Both the position numbers and the translations under genes were made by a program. Of a stretch of DNA of 64,000 nt, positions 39,036 through 48,372 are shown in pieces; the first letter of the stretch is position 1; every line of letters starts with the position of its first letter. Source of the stretch: Prochlorococcus marinus str. MIT 9401. Lineage in GTDB: Bacteria; Cyanobacteriota; Cyanobacteriia; PCC-6307; Cyanobiaceae. The notes beneath the pieces are model-generated. The model was given only the letters and a program-made list of their open reading frames with translations. It had not been told where the DNA came from and did no database searches. The stretch lies in contig NZ_JNAR01000013.1 in NCBI RefSeq assembly GCF_000760095.1, forward strand, positions 42,189 through 106,188, written 5' to 3'.

Positions 39036-40979
39036 TCAATTTTTCTTACTAAATTTCTGTTCATACATATTTTCTATTTGTAATGAATACTTTCTTTCTA
39101 TTTCTTTTCTTTTTTGTTTAAGAGTTTGCGTTAATAACCCATTTTCTAAAGTAAAGGCATCAACGAAATAACAATCTAATATTTGTTCTTCTGATCTTGC
39201 TCCTAATCGACTTTTCAGCAAATTATTAATTTGTGATTTAAAAAATGTACCAATATTCTTATCAAGGTTTAACTTTGAAAGGTCTTCTTCCAAAAACTTG
39301 TTTTTAACTAATTCGACATTAGGCACTACAAGGGCCGTTAAACATTTCTTATCTTGTCCTACTAGTTGAATTTGATTGATAAATTCAGAACTAAGGATTT
39401 CGGTCTCTAGCGGATTTGGTTCTATATTTTCACCGCTTGATAGCACTATTGTATCCTTGGCTCTTCCTGTTATAAAAAGGGAACCGTTTGGTATTAGAAA
39501 ACCTAAATCACCAGTATCAAACCAACCATCCTTGGATAAAACATCTTTTGTAGCTAATTCATTATTAAGATAACCTTTCATTACTTGTGGTCCCTTAACA
39601 AGAATTTTTCCTACTTCTCTGAACTTCAGAATCTTTCTTTTATCATCATTTACTATTTTGATTTCGGTAAATGCTAGAGGCTGACCGGATGATCCTCTAA
39701 CATTTAATTCTCTTCTCCTACAAGTTAATACTGGACTTGTTTCTGTGAGTCCATATCCCACCAAAACATCTACACCTAAAGATTCAAAAAAAAGATCCAC
39801 ATGTTCTGGCAATGCACCTCCGCCATTAATGGGAAATTTCAGTTTTTCTCCGCATAATTGTCTAAGAATATTTGGCCATAAAAAAATAGTAGATAATTTA
39901 TGTAAAGGATATCGGCCAATAACAGCAGCCAGTAAGGGGATTTTTGATTTGAATGTTATTTGATTGATATCTAAATTTCTTATCTTTCTTAAACTTCTTT
40001 TAAAAACAGAACTATTACTTATCAAAAACTTAATAAGTTTTTGCTTTTTGGAAGGCATTTTTTTCAACGCCTGAAAAAAACCATCATGTATTGCCTCCCA
40101 TAGTCTTGGTACAGTAGCCATGACAACAGGTTTTATTTGTTTAATATCATCTTTCAAGAATTTAGGAATTGTATAGTATTGAGAACAACCACATGAAAAA
40201 AAGAAGTATTCAGCACTCCTCTCATAAGAATGCCAGATAGGCAACACACTTAATACAGAGGTCCCAGGTTCTGGATCAGCAATATCGGCTAAATTGATTA
40301 TTTGATGCAAAAAATTTGCATGAGTCAAAGGGACACCTTTAGGTTTTCCTGTTGTCCCAGAAGTGTAAAGGATAGTAGCAACATCATCAATTTTTGGATT
40401 AAATTTTTCAATATTATTAGTTTGTGAATTTTCTTTTTCTGCTTTTCTTATAAATTGATTCCAACTTATTAAACTTTCAAATTGTTCATCTTCTAAATTG
40501 ATGATAAATTTCAGTCTTTTTTTTAATTCTTCTTTGTTGTTTAACTTTAGCCAAATCTCCTTAGATTGAACTATTAGACCTACTGAATTTGAGTGCTCAA
40601 TAATATAATCTAATTCTACTGAAGGAGAATTAATACCTCTCACTGCATTTATAGCTCCTAAACGCATTAAGCCTTGATCAACTAATAGCCATCTTGCAGA
40701 ATTTTCAGATATTACAGTAACTACATCCCCCTTTACTAAACCATAATTTTTAAAAGACAAAGAGACTTTTGTTATTAAATCAGCCAGCTCAGAATAAGAA
40801 AATTTTTCTTTGTATTTCCCTCTCAAATCGCAAACAGCTAAAGTATCACCACATTTAAATTTTAATTTTTCCCAAATTTGATCTATGTGATGAAGGTTCT
40901 TAATAAAATCTCTATTATTAGCAAATTTATCTTTTTTAGAAAGAGGTTTAGCTGAAGGCCAGTATGCTAAATCACGCAT
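39036..40979 (-). CDS. Long-chain acyl-CoA/acyl-ACP synthetase, AMP-binding (FadD/AAS type)
   Basis: This 647-aa adenylate-forming enzyme activates fatty acids. In cyanobacteria this single gene usually acts as acyl-ACP synthetase and recycles free fatty acids. Motifs: the P-loop ILYTSGTTGKPKGVPLTHANF near residue 206, YGLTETSPVLTC, DGWFDTGDLGFL and GRAKDTIVLSSGENIEP. The length with no extra domains matches the cyanobacterial Aas. It precedes lipB on the opposite side of a 27-bp gap. Confidence 0.9.
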   Translation of the reverse strand: MRDLAYWPSAKPLSKKDKFANNRDFIKNLHHIDQIWEKLKFKCGDTLAVCDLRGKYKEKFSYSELADLITKVSLSFKNYGLVKGDVVTVISENSARWLLVDQGLMRLGAINAVRGINSPSVELDYIIEHSNSVGLIVQSKEIWLKLNNKEELKKRLKFIINLEDEQFESLISWNQFIRKAEKENSQTNNIEKFNPKIDDVATILYTSGTTGKPKGVPLTHANFLHQIINLADIADPEPGTSVLSVLPIWHSYERSAEYFFFSCGCSQYYTIPKFLKDDIKQIKPVVMATVPRLWEAIHDGFFQALKKMPSKKQKLIKFLISNSSVFKRSLRKIRNLDINQITFKSKIPLLAAVIGRYPLHKLSTIFLWPNILRQLCGEKLKFPINGGGALPEHVDLFFESLGVDVLVGYGLTETSPVLTCRRRELNVRGSSGQPLAFTEIKIVNDDKRKILKFREVGKILVKGPQVMKGYLNNELATKDVLSKDGWFDTGDLGFLIPNGSLFITGRAKDTIVLSSGENIEPNPLETEILSSEFINQIQLVGQDKKCLTALVVPNVELVKNKFLEEDLSKLNLDKNIGTFFKSQINNLLKSRLGARSEEQILDCYFVDAFTLENGLLTQTLKQKRKEIERKYSLQIENMYEQKFSKKN

Positions 40980-41006
40980 ATTAAATTGATTTTGAAATTT
41001 TAATTT

Positions 41007-41657
41007 CTATTTTGATACAAAATCAAAATTAAATTCTTCCTGAATGATTTTTTTAACAATTTTCTTGACTTCTTGAATATTTAAATTTTTATTGTAATCA
41101 ATCATATTTGCCATAAGACAATTTTCTATTCCGCAAGGAACAATTTTATTAAAGTTTTCTAATTCGCAGTCAATATTGATTGAAAATCCATTTATTGTAA
41201 TCCATCTTTTACAACCAATTCCTATTGAGGCAATTTTCTTATTTCCTATCCAGACACCAGTGAAGCCCTCTCTTGAATGACAATCTATATTAAAAGTTCC
41301 AAGAATTTTTATAATAATTTCTTCAATTTTTCTTAAATACCAATTTAAATCTTTATTAAAATTTTTCAAATCTAACACCAAGTAAGTTATTAATTGTCCT
41401 GGCATATGACAAGTAACCTCACCGCCTCTATCAATCTTAAAAACATCATAATTAGTATCATTCAAAGAAAATAATAAATTATCATAATTAGATCCTCTAC
41501 CCAACGTATAACAGAGTTGATGCTCACCTATCCAAATAAAATCAGGGATAGAGTTATCTAAAATCAACGCCTCCTGATATTCTTTTTGTAATTTATAAAC
41601 ATCATTGAAAAAAGAAATATTATCAGGTTGTTTAATTATTGCTGTTCTATTCACCAT
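41007..41657 (-). CDS. lipB: Octanoyl transferase LipB
   Basis: LipB transfers octanoyl from ACP to lipoyl-dependent proteins such as PdhC, also in this window. The 216-aa protein has [13 protein letters not shown], the [21 protein letters not shown] substrate-pocket motif, the conserved Lys in [18 protein letters not shown] and the catalytic Cys in [14 protein letters not shown]. All motif elements are conserved. Divergent from the hpf gene. Confidence 0.94.
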   Translation of the reverse strand: MVNRTAIIKQPDNISFFNDVYKLQKEYQEALILDNSIPDFIWIGEHQLCYTLGRGSNYDNLLFSLNDTNYDVFKIDRGGEVTCHMPGQLITYLVLDLKNFNKDLNWYLRKIEEIIIKILGTFNIDCHSREGFTGVWIGNKKIASIGIGCKRWITINGFSINIDCELENFNKIVPCGIENCLMANMIDYNKNLNIQEVKKIVKKIIQEEFNFDFVSK

Positions 41658-41701
41658 ATTTAAGTAGATTTAGAAAGTAAGTAAATATTTTTAGATTTGT
41701 T

Positions 41702-42286
41702 ATGAAAATTTTAATCCATGGAAAAAATCTTGAGCTCACTGGAGCATTAAAAGAATATACTGAAGCAAAGATAGAAAAAGCAACACATCACTATAAGGAT
41801 ATCGTTAAAGAAGCCGACATACACCTTTCAATAGAAAAAAATCCAAGAGTCTCTTTCCAGACTGCAGAAGTTACTATTTTTGCAAATGGGACTGTAATTA
41901 GAGCCGAAGAGAAAACTGAAAATCTATACTCAAGCATTGATTTAGTTTCAAATAAACTTTGTAGAAAATTACGCAAATACAAAGAAAGAAACAATAAAAC
42001 AATTCATAATAAACAATTTAAAAATAAAGATTCTTTGCAAATTGAAAGTATGGAATCAAATTTTTTAGATAAAACTTTATTTAAAGAAGGAACTGAAGCA
42101 AGCCTGCCTGAGCCATCTATAAAAAATAAATACTTTGAAATGACTCCAATTTCATCAGACGAAGCAAGAAAACAACTAGATCTAATTGATCATGATTTTT
42201 ATGTTTTTCGAAACAAGAAAAATAATGAACTTCAAGTTATATATAAAAGGAATCATGGAGGTTATGGATTGATTCAATCTAAATAA
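41702..42286 (+). CDS. hpf: Long-form ribosome hibernation promoting factor (HPF/LrtA)
   Basis: This 194-aa protein has the N-terminal HPF/YfiA ribosome-binding domain (MKILIHGKNLELTGALKEYTEAKIEKA) and a Lys/Asn-rich linker. The C-terminal dimerisation domain (FEMTPISSDEARKQLDLIDHDFYVFRNKKN) is the one that joins two 30S subunits into 100S hibernating ribosomes. In cyanobacteria the gene is the light-repressed lrtA. It starts a plus-strand run with the DeoC-like gene and recO. Confidence 0.94.
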   Translation: MKILIHGKNLELTGALKEYTEAKIEKATHHYKDIVKEADIHLSIEKNPRVSFQTAEVTIFANGTVIRAEEKTENLYSSIDLVSNKLCRKLRKYKERNNKTIHNKQFKNKDSLQIESMESNFLDKTLFKEGTEASLPEPSIKNKYFEMTPISSDEARKQLDLIDHDFYVFRNKKNNELQVIYKRNHGGYGLIQSK

Positions 42287-42293
42287 GTTTTAA

Positions 42294-42953
42294 ATGCCCA
42301 ATATTGAATATGAATTAAACGAGAAAATTCATGCGATTATTATTAACCCTTATTTATCATGGGAAGATTTCTGTGTGAATTGCGATTTAATAAGAGAATA
42401 CAAGATCAAAAATATTTCTACTTCACTAAATTATTTAACTGATCTTAAGAACTGTTTGGGTAATTACAGTGCGGATATAAACGCACTCATTTCTTACCCT
42501 TTAGCAGATTTACCAGTTTCATTTATCGAAGAATTAGTTTGTTTTGCAAAAGATAAGGGTGCAAAAGGAATTGAATATATCCCAAACTTTATCAATTTAT
42601 CCAAAAGAAATTTAGAAACTTTCGCTGCTGAAATTGAGCAAGTTAAATTATCTGGATTACCAGTTTCAATAATCATAAATAAATCAAAACTACAAGAAGA
42701 AGTTTTTATTAATGCGATAGAAATATGTTTGGAATTAGGAATAAAAAATTTTCAATTCGGGGACGGGTTTGGATCTCCTCTTACATCTAATGATGTCCCC
42801 GAAATACTAAAAATAACAGGCTCTCAAAATCAAATCAAAGTTGTAGGTGGCATAAAAAAACTGACGCAAGTAATTGATTTGTTTGATATTGGAATTAGTT
42901 GCGTGGGAACTTCCAATTTTTATGAAATTTTTGAAGAAGTTAAAGTAATTTAA
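42294..42953 (+). CDS. DeoC-like deoxyribose-phosphate aldolase family protein lacking the Schiff-base lysine
   Basis: This 219-aa TIM-barrel protein fits the DeoC/LacD family in layout: KGAKGIEYIPNFINL corresponds to the DeoC EIDVVxxxG strand, and IKVVGGIKK keeps the second lysine. However, the strand that should carry the Schiff-base Lys (FIKTSTG in E. coli DeoC) reads NFQFGDGFGSP, with no lysine. It is therefore either not an aldolase or uses another residue. Only 8 bp separates it from hpf, and its TAA overlaps or abuts the recO start. Confidence 0.65.
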   Translation: MPNIEYELNEKIHAIIINPYLSWEDFCVNCDLIREYKIKNISTSLNYLTDLKNCLGNYSADINALISYPLADLPVSFIEELVCFAKDKGAKGIEYIPNFINLSKRNLETFAAEIEQVKLSGLPVSIIINKSKLQEEVFINAIEICLELGIKNFQFGDGFGSPLTSNDVPEILKITGSQNQIKVVGGIKKLTQVIDLFDIGISCVGTSNFYEIFEEVKVI

Positions 42954-43739
42954 ATGTCTGGTTCTGGCGAGTGCAGACTAAAAGGTCTCTGTATAAAAGC
43001 TTCTCCATTAGGCGAGAATGATAGGTTAATAACTATCCTTAGTGATGAGCAAGGGATTGTTAGATTAGCGGTACCTGGTGCTAGGCGTCCTAAAAGTAGT
43101 CTTGCCGCAGCTACTCCTTTAACATATTTAAGTCTGCAGATTTTTGGGAAAAGAAATCTTAAATCTGTACGTCAAATTAAAATATTAAAAAGCTATTCTG
43201 GTCTAGGAAAAAATATTGAATGTCTTGCAGCCGCGCAAGCAATAACTGAATTAACATTTTTATTAGTAGGTAATAATGACAAGCAACAAGACTATTTATC
43301 TTGCGTTCTTGCACATCTTGATAGGATTTATTTATATAAAGAGTCTCAAGAAGAAGATATTAAAATCCTTTCAATGAGTATTCAATCTTTAATCCATTTA
43401 TTAGCCATCGGGGGTATTAATTTACCAATTCATCATTGTTGTAAAACTGGAGAACCTATTATTCCACCTTTAGGAAATTGGGAATGGAGTTGTTATTTTT
43501 TATCAAATGAAGGGTTTTCATCCATAGAAGATCCTCAAAGTAATCTAAAAATAAATGCATCTGAAGTTGCACTATTACAGAGACTTCTTTTCCCAGAATT
43601 ACCAATAAAATCTAATGGAGAGTTGTTAGGTCCCAAAAAAGTCTGGCTTAAAATATTATTCATTATTGAGACATGGATCTCTACTCAATTAGAGAAGGAG
43701 CTATCTTCACTAAAAATGTTGAGAGAAATATATAGTTAG
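42954..43739 (+). CDS. recO: DNA repair protein RecO
   Basis: RecO binds single-stranded DNA and loads RecA with RecR in recombinational gap repair. The 261-aa protein has the N-terminal OB fold (LKGLCIKASPLGENDRLITILSDEQGIVRLAVPGARR) and an alpha-helical C-terminus. The zinc-finger Cys positions are partly present (HHCCKTGEPI). It starts immediately after the DeoC-like stop, so it is translationally linked. Confidence 0.9.
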   Translation: MSGSGECRLKGLCIKASPLGENDRLITILSDEQGIVRLAVPGARRPKSSLAAATPLTYLSLQIFGKRNLKSVRQIKILKSYSGLGKNIECLAAAQAITELTFLLVGNNDKQQDYLSCVLAHLDRIYLYKESQEEDIKILSMSIQSLIHLLAIGGINLPIHHCCKTGEPIIPPLGNWEWSCYFLSNEGFSSIEDPQSNLKINASEVALLQRLLFPELPIKSNGELLGPKKVWLKILFIIETWISTQLEKELSSLKMLREIYS

Positions 43740-43824
43740 CTTTTTCATGAAGCATTAAAAGTTTTAAAAAATATGATCATGACGCCTTTGCCTGTTAACT
43801 TAATAAATAGTTAATTCAATTAAT

Positions 43825-44982
43825 GTGGTTCATATTGCCTGGTTGGGAAAAAAATCCCCTTTTTGTGGAAATGTAACTTACGGTAATTCAACTACTCAGG
43901 AATTAAAGGCCAGAGGGCATAAAATTAGTTTTATTCATTTCGATAATCCCTCTAGTTCAAATTCATCAACACCATTATTTCTTGCAAATGATCCTGATGT
44001 AAGTCTCCCATATTTAATTAAATCTCAAGTCTATACAATACCCTCGCCAAGGGCAGAAAAAGAGCTAAGGCTATCATTGGAAAGATTAAAACCTGACATA
44101 GTACATGCAAGCCTAACTTTATCTCCTTTAGACTTTAGACTCCCAGAGCTTTGCAATGAAATTAATGTTCCTCTAATAGGAACATTTCATCCACCATTTG
44201 ATGCAAAAAATAGAAATCTAACTGCGAGTACTCAACAATTAACATATCAGCTCTATGCTCCCTCTTTAGCAAAGTTCGATAAAATAATTATTTTTTCTGA
44301 ACTTCAAAAAAATGTTCTTGAGAAATTAGGAGTACCTAAAGAAAAACAAATTATTATTCCAAACGGCGTTGATGAAAATATTTGGAGACCTTTTTGCAAA
44401 AAAAGTAAAAAATATGATCAGGTAAAAAACAAACTTGGAAATGAAAGAATCTTTTTATATATGGGAAGGATTGCAAATGAGAAAAATATCGAGGCACTTT
44501 TACGTTCTTGGCGCCAAACAAAAACTCAAAATTGCAAATTAGTTATTGTTGGGGATGGGCCAATGAAGCCAACACTTGAAAATAGTTTTTCTAACCTTGG
44601 TAATGAGAAATTAATTTGGTGGGGTGCGGAATTAGATTTAGAAACTAGGATAGCAATAATGCAAATAGCAGAAGTATTTTTCTTACCAAGCTTAGTAGAA
44701 GGTTTATCATTATCACTTTTGGAGGCAATGTCTGCTGGAACTGCTTGTGTAGCTACAGATGCCGGAGCTGATGGTGAAGTTTTAGAGCACGGAGCAGGAA
44801 TAGTAATTTCAACTGATAATGTGGCAGCACAATTAAAAACCATAATCCCAATTCTTGTAGAACACCCTTCATTTACAAAAGATCTTGGAGAAAAAGCTAG
44901 AGAGCGTATACTTGAGAGATACACAATTGCTAAAAATATAAATTCACTTGAAAAAGTTTATATAAGCTTAAAAGATAATTGA
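43825..44982 (+). CDS. Group 1 glycosyltransferase (GT4 family)
   Basis: This 385-aa GT-B enzyme has the donor-binding part FLYMGRIANEKNIEALLRSW, VIVGDGPMKPTLE and the E-x7-E motif in FFLPSLVEGLSLSLLEAMSAGTACVATDAGADGEVLEHGAG. The N-terminal domain (VHIAWLGKKSPFCGNVTYGNS) is the acceptor side. GTG at 43825 is the start; an ATG lies one base upstream out of frame. Acceptor specificity (lipid, sugar or cell-wall) cannot be fixed. Convergent with proC. Confidence 0.87.
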   Translation: MVHIAWLGKKSPFCGNVTYGNSTTQELKARGHKISFIHFDNPSSSNSSTPLFLANDPDVSLPYLIKSQVYTIPSPRAEKELRLSLERLKPDIVHASLTLSPLDFRLPELCNEINVPLIGTFHPPFDAKNRNLTASTQQLTYQLYAPSLAKFDKIIIFSELQKNVLEKLGVPKEKQIIIPNGVDENIWRPFCKKSKKYDQVKNKLGNERIFLYMGRIANEKNIEALLRSWRQTKTQNCKLVIVGDGPMKPTLENSFSNLGNEKLIWWGAELDLETRIAIMQIAEVFFLPSLVEGLSLSLLEAMSAGTACVATDAGADGEVLEHGAGIVISTDNVAAQLKTIIPILVEHPSFTKDLGEKARERILERYTIAKNINSLEKVYISLKDN

Positions 44983-44987
44983 AAAAC

Positions 44988-45821
44988 TTAACGAAACTCT
45001 TTACTTCGATTACTAGCTGAAAGTATTGATTCCATCAGTGCTGATCTTACACTCTTTTTTTCTAAAACCCTTAAAGCAGAAATAGTTGTTCCGCCTGGAG
45101 AGGTTACTAAATTTTTAAGCTCAGAAGTAGTAAGTTTATTTTCCTTTATTAGACAAATAGTCCCTAGTATCATTTCCATAACAAGTTCCTCTGAAATTAT
45201 TTTTGGTAATCCCCCGCTTAATCCTCCATCACTTAATGCTTCTATAATTAAAGCAATAATTGCAGGACCTGATGAAGTTAAAGCTAAAAATATATCAAGA
45301 TAATCTTCAGTAAATTCATAAATTTTACTAGTATTTTCAAATAATTTTTTTGTAAATTGTTTCTGATCTTCTGTAATTTCCTCTCCCCAAGAAATCCCTG
45401 TTAAACCTTTTCCAATAGTTATTGGAATATTTGTAACCACCCTCACACATTTATGATTAGGAAACTTTTGGGTAAGTCTATTTATTGAAACCCCTGCAAG
45501 AATTGAAACTATTAAATTGTCCTTATTTTTTATATCATGGGCCTCACTTATATCATTCAACTGTTGGGGCTTTATAGAAAGAAGTTTATATTGACAATCC
45601 CAAATTATTTTTGACTCTATAGAACCTGATTTATAAACATTTATATTATGTTTATAATTTTTTTTTATATTTTCTAAACTTTTTTCTGTATTTACAACAC
45701 AAAAAACATTCTCTGGCTGAATTAATTTGTTATCTAATAGAGGGGTAAGTATAGCACTTGCAATATTTCCAAAACCAATAATCGCGAGTTTACCAGTCAC
45801 TGATAAATCATGAATAAGCAC
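44988..45821 (-). CDS. proC: Pyrroline-5-carboxylate reductase (ProC)
   Basis: ProC performs the last step of proline synthesis, NAD(P)H-dependent reduction of pyrroline-5-carboxylate. The protein has the Rossmann motif [14 protein letters not shown], the [19 protein letters not shown] segment, [22 protein letters not shown] and the C-terminal [16 protein letters not shown] motif with substrate Ser/Thr. From the GTG at 45821 it is 277 aa and overlaps sepF by 14 bp; a GTG seven codons later (MTGKLAII) would avoid the overlap and may be the true start. Confidence 0.93.
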   Translation of the reverse strand: MLIHDLSVTGKLAIIGFGNIASAILTPLLDNKLIQPENVFCVVNTEKSLENIKKNYKHNINVYKSGSIESKIIWDCQYKLLSIKPQQLNDISEAHDIKNKDNLIVSILAGVSINRLTQKFPNHKCVRVVTNIPITIGKGLTGISWGEEITEDQKQFTKKLFENTSKIYEFTEDYLDIFLALTSSGPAIIALIIEALSDGGLSGGLPKIISEELVMEMILGTICLIKENKLTTSELKNLVTSPGGTTISALRVLEKKSVRSALMESILSASNRSKEFR

Positions 45822-46383
45822 TTAATTTTGAATTGCCCCATGCTGGTTCAGGAGCAGTATTTTTGCCCAAACCATATTGTGGTGTATTTTCTGCAGGAAC
45901 AGAAGAAGGAGAAGCTTCTTCAGGGGAAGAACTAGTTACATTTACACAACTTGGTGCAAAGAGGAAAATACTTTCACCGACTCTCTCTTGATGCCCATCA
46001 ATTGCATATGTACCTCCAGCGATAAAATCAACCGCTCTTTGAGCTTGATCAGGATCCATCATTGTTAAATTAAGAATTACAGTTTTTCTCTCTCTTAGTG
46101 CTTGTATAGCTTGAGGCATTTCATCAAAACTTCTTGGTTCCATCAAACTTACTTCTGAAGATGAATTAGAGATCCCAGGCATTCCAACTACTTTTGATGA
46201 TCTATTGTTATTCATAAAATCGAAAGGATTTGAATTTGCTAGAGCACCTGCATTTCTTGGATTTTGTTTGAAATCATTAATATCATCTAATTCATCCTCT
46301 GATGCATAGTCAAGCTCATCAAAATCATCATCGAGATACTCATCTCCTGCAACAACTGCCTTTAATCTAGAAAGAAGTGACAC
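45808..46383 (-). CDS. sepF: Cell division protein SepF
   Basis: This 191-aa protein carries the SepF/DUF552 core ([70 protein letters not shown]). It is preceded by an acidic linker and the N-terminal amphipathic membrane-binding stretch ([13 protein letters not shown]), as usual. SepF anchors FtsZ to the membrane in cyanobacteria, which lack FtsA. It sits with proC, pipY and pipX on the minus strand. Confidence 0.95.
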   Translation of the reverse strand: MSLLSRLKAVVAGDEYLDDDFDELDYASEDELDDINDFKQNPRNAGALANSNPFDFMNNNRSSKVVGMPGISNSSSEVSLMEPRSFDEMPQAIQALRERKTVILNLTMMDPDQAQRAVDFIAGGTYAIDGHQERVGESIFLFAPSCVNVTSSSPEEASPSSVPAENTPQYGLGKNTAPEPAWGNSKLSAYS

Positions 46384-46533
46384 CTTTTAAATCCTCTTGA
46401 AATTGATTACTAAGGTTTAGGAACCTTAAGCAATAAATTCATTTTTTAAATGAATAAACTACCTATACTTAAATAACGTTAGTTGTACTTTACTGCAAGT
46501 TTATAGATAAGATTTTTATAAAAAAATAACTAA

Positions 46534-47169
46534 TTAGGATCTACCTCCAAAAATCAATGATCCTATTCTTAACCAAGTTGATCCAGCGTCAACAGCTTCC
46601 TCCCAATCACCTGACATACCCATAGAACAATCTGGGAGTTGCAATGAATCAGCAAGGTCACGACATTTTTTGAACAATTCTAAATTTTCTTTAGAGTTAA
46701 GTCCTTTAGGATTGATAGTCATTAAACCGTTTATTGAGATATTTTTCAACTCTTGAATTTCTCTCCATTTTAATATTAAAAATTCAGGATCAAAACCGCC
46801 TTTTGTAGGATCATCACTCAACTTAACCTGCAACATTATTGATGGATATTTCTTCTCTTCGGATGAAATATTAGAAATCTTTTGCAACTTTTCAAAAGAA
46901 TCTACTGAATGAATATATTTGAAATTTTGTACTATCTTTCTTATTTTATTACTTTGTATTCTTCCAATAAAGTGCCAATTTATTTGTTTCATGTCTTTTA
47001 AAATTAATTGTTTTTCGAAAGCCTCTTGAAACTTACTCTCCCCAAAATCATTCTGGCCTATATTCTGAATAGTTTTGATTTCTTGACTTTTAAATCCTTT
47101 ACTTACGGCAAGAATATTTACATTTGATGGGATTTTATTTTTTATTTTTAAATAATTTGCAGGGTTCAC
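46534..47169 (-). CDS. pipY: PLP homeostasis protein PipY (YggS family)
   Basis: This 211-aa single-domain PLP-binding protein has the PLP-lysine in ILAVSKGFKSQEI near residue 24, HFIGRIQSNKIRKI, and the end MGMSGDWEEAVDAGSTWLRIGSLIFGGRS that binds the PLP phosphate. It maintains vitamin B6 and amino acid balance. Its neighbour pipX ends 3 bp away on the same strand, the conserved cyanobacterial pipX-pipY pair. No enzymatic turnover is expected. Confidence 0.94.
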   Translation of the reverse strand: MNPANYLKIKNKIPSNVNILAVSKGFKSQEIKTIQNIGQNDFGESKFQEAFEKQLILKDMKQINWHFIGRIQSNKIRKIVQNFKYIHSVDSFEKLQKISNISSEEKKYPSIMLQVKLSDDPTKGGFDPEFLILKWREIQELKNISINGLMTINPKGLNSKENLELFKKCRDLADSLQLPDCSMGMSGDWEEAVDAGSTWLRIGSLIFGGRS

Positions 47170-47172
47170 CTT

Positions 47173-47439
47173 TTATAAGAAAGTTTGCGTGAATAAATTT
47201 TCCCATTTAGATAGCTCTTCAGATCCATTTCTTCTAGCTTTTTGAAGATTTAATTCTGCTTGATTACGGGCATCTAGGTAAGGTATAACTTCAAAAAAAA
47301 CTTCTCTCTGTTTAACTTCTACCAAAAAAAACATTTTTTGAGCATACAAAGTCGCATAAATATCTCTCCCATCATTTCCAGGAGAGACTTGGTACAACAT
47401 ACCAAATGTTGGATGGTTTAAATAACGCTCAGAACTCAA
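47173..47439 (-). CDS. pipX: NtcA coactivator PipX
   Basis: This 88-aa protein matches PipX: an N-terminal Tudor-like domain (RYLNHPTFGMLYQVSPGNDGRDIYATLYAQKMFFLVEV) and two C-terminal helices (ARNQAELNLQKARRNGSEELSKW). It binds NtcA to raise its activity and binds PII, linking nitrogen/carbon balance to transcription. It precedes pipY on the same strand and is 18 bp from the EcfT-like permease gene. Confidence 0.95.
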   Translation of the reverse strand: MSSERYLNHPTFGMLYQVSPGNDGRDIYATLYAQKMFFLVEVKQREVFFEVIPYLDARNQAELNLQKARRNGSEELSKWENLFTQTFL

Positions 47440-47457
47440 ACCTAAAAATTGTGTTAT

Positions 47458-48372
47458 TTATAATGCACCATACAGTTTTCTAAGAAAAATTGCTATGCAA
47501 ATAAAACAAATCGACAATGTATTAACAATTACATTAAGAGATTTTGAGGGATAAAGTGTCCTAAATCTATTAGTTTTTATAAGAATTTCTTTTTTTGAGA
47601 GCAATGACTCTGCTCCTTGGTCAATTCTCAAAAATATATTTTGAAATAACCTTTCCACTAAGATTAATAAAACATTAAAGGATTTCTTTAGTCCTAAATT
47701 TCGAAAATTTATTGATCTAACTGACACTGATTTAATGATATTTTGAAGTTCTTCCTGCACTAGAGGAATAAAACGTAATGCAATTAACAACTGAAAAAGC
47801 CACTTACTAGTTGGCAATCCAATCTTTCTTAATGGATACATAAACCAACTTAATCCCCATACAATGTCTTCCTGCAATGTGGTTAAAAGCATCAAATTCA
47901 CACTATGAATAACGGTAAATATCAAAGTGGAGGTTTTTATTCCCAGTTCCAAAGCTTTTCTTGATAAGTTAACTGGACCAAAATTAATAAACCATATCTT
48001 CTGCGAAGGAATTTGCAAAACATTCCATTCTTTTTGGCTTTCCAGTACTACTTGTAACTCATTGGGATTTCTTAAGTAGCCATCAAGAGATTGAATATCA
48101 GATGAGGCAAGTATTGATATACATCCAATTAATAATGACAAACATGAGAGAAAAAATAATGATCGCCACCATACTCTAGATGGCAATAAACTTAAAAAAG
48201 TAATTAATAGTAAAAAACCAACTAAACTCAATCTCCATATTGGACCTGCCCAAATTGGAGTGATTAAAAATATCATTACCATAATTATTTTTAATCTACT
48301 ATCTATAATTCTTAGCCAACTACTATTACCATGAACATATTGACCAACAGAAAATTTGGTTAGCAAATTCAT
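47458..48372 (-). CDS. Energy-coupling factor-type transmembrane protein (CbiQ/EcfT)
   Basis: This 304-aa permease of the CbiQ family couples ATP hydrolysis to vitamin or metal uptake by S-components. It has about six membrane spans and the two short Ala-Arg-Gly-like coupling motifs at LRIDQGAESLLSK. The substrate (cobalt or a vitamin) cannot be read from the sequence. It overlaps the der stop and start region by one base, so the two genes are coupled. Confidence 0.82.
   Translation of the reverse strand: MNLLTKFSVGQYVHGNSSWLRIIDSRLKIIMVMIFLITPIWAGPIWRLSLVGFLLLITFLSLLPSRVWWRSLFFLSCLSLLIGCISILASSDIQSLDGYLRNPNELQVVLESQKEWNVLQIPSQKIWFINFGPVNLSRKALELGIKTSTLIFTVIHSVNLMLLTTLQEDIVWGLSWFMYPLRKIGLPTSKWLFQLLIALRFIPLVQEELQNIIKSVSVRSINFRNLGLKKSFNVLLILVERLFQNIFLRIDQGAESLLSKKEILIKTNRFRTLYPSKSLNVIVNTLSICFICIAIFLRKLYGAL

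Noticed and set aside
44526..44924. Antisense open frame in the glycosyltransferase gene (132 aa)
   Set aside because: The plus strand encodes clear GT4 motifs; the minus-strand product has no recognisable pattern.
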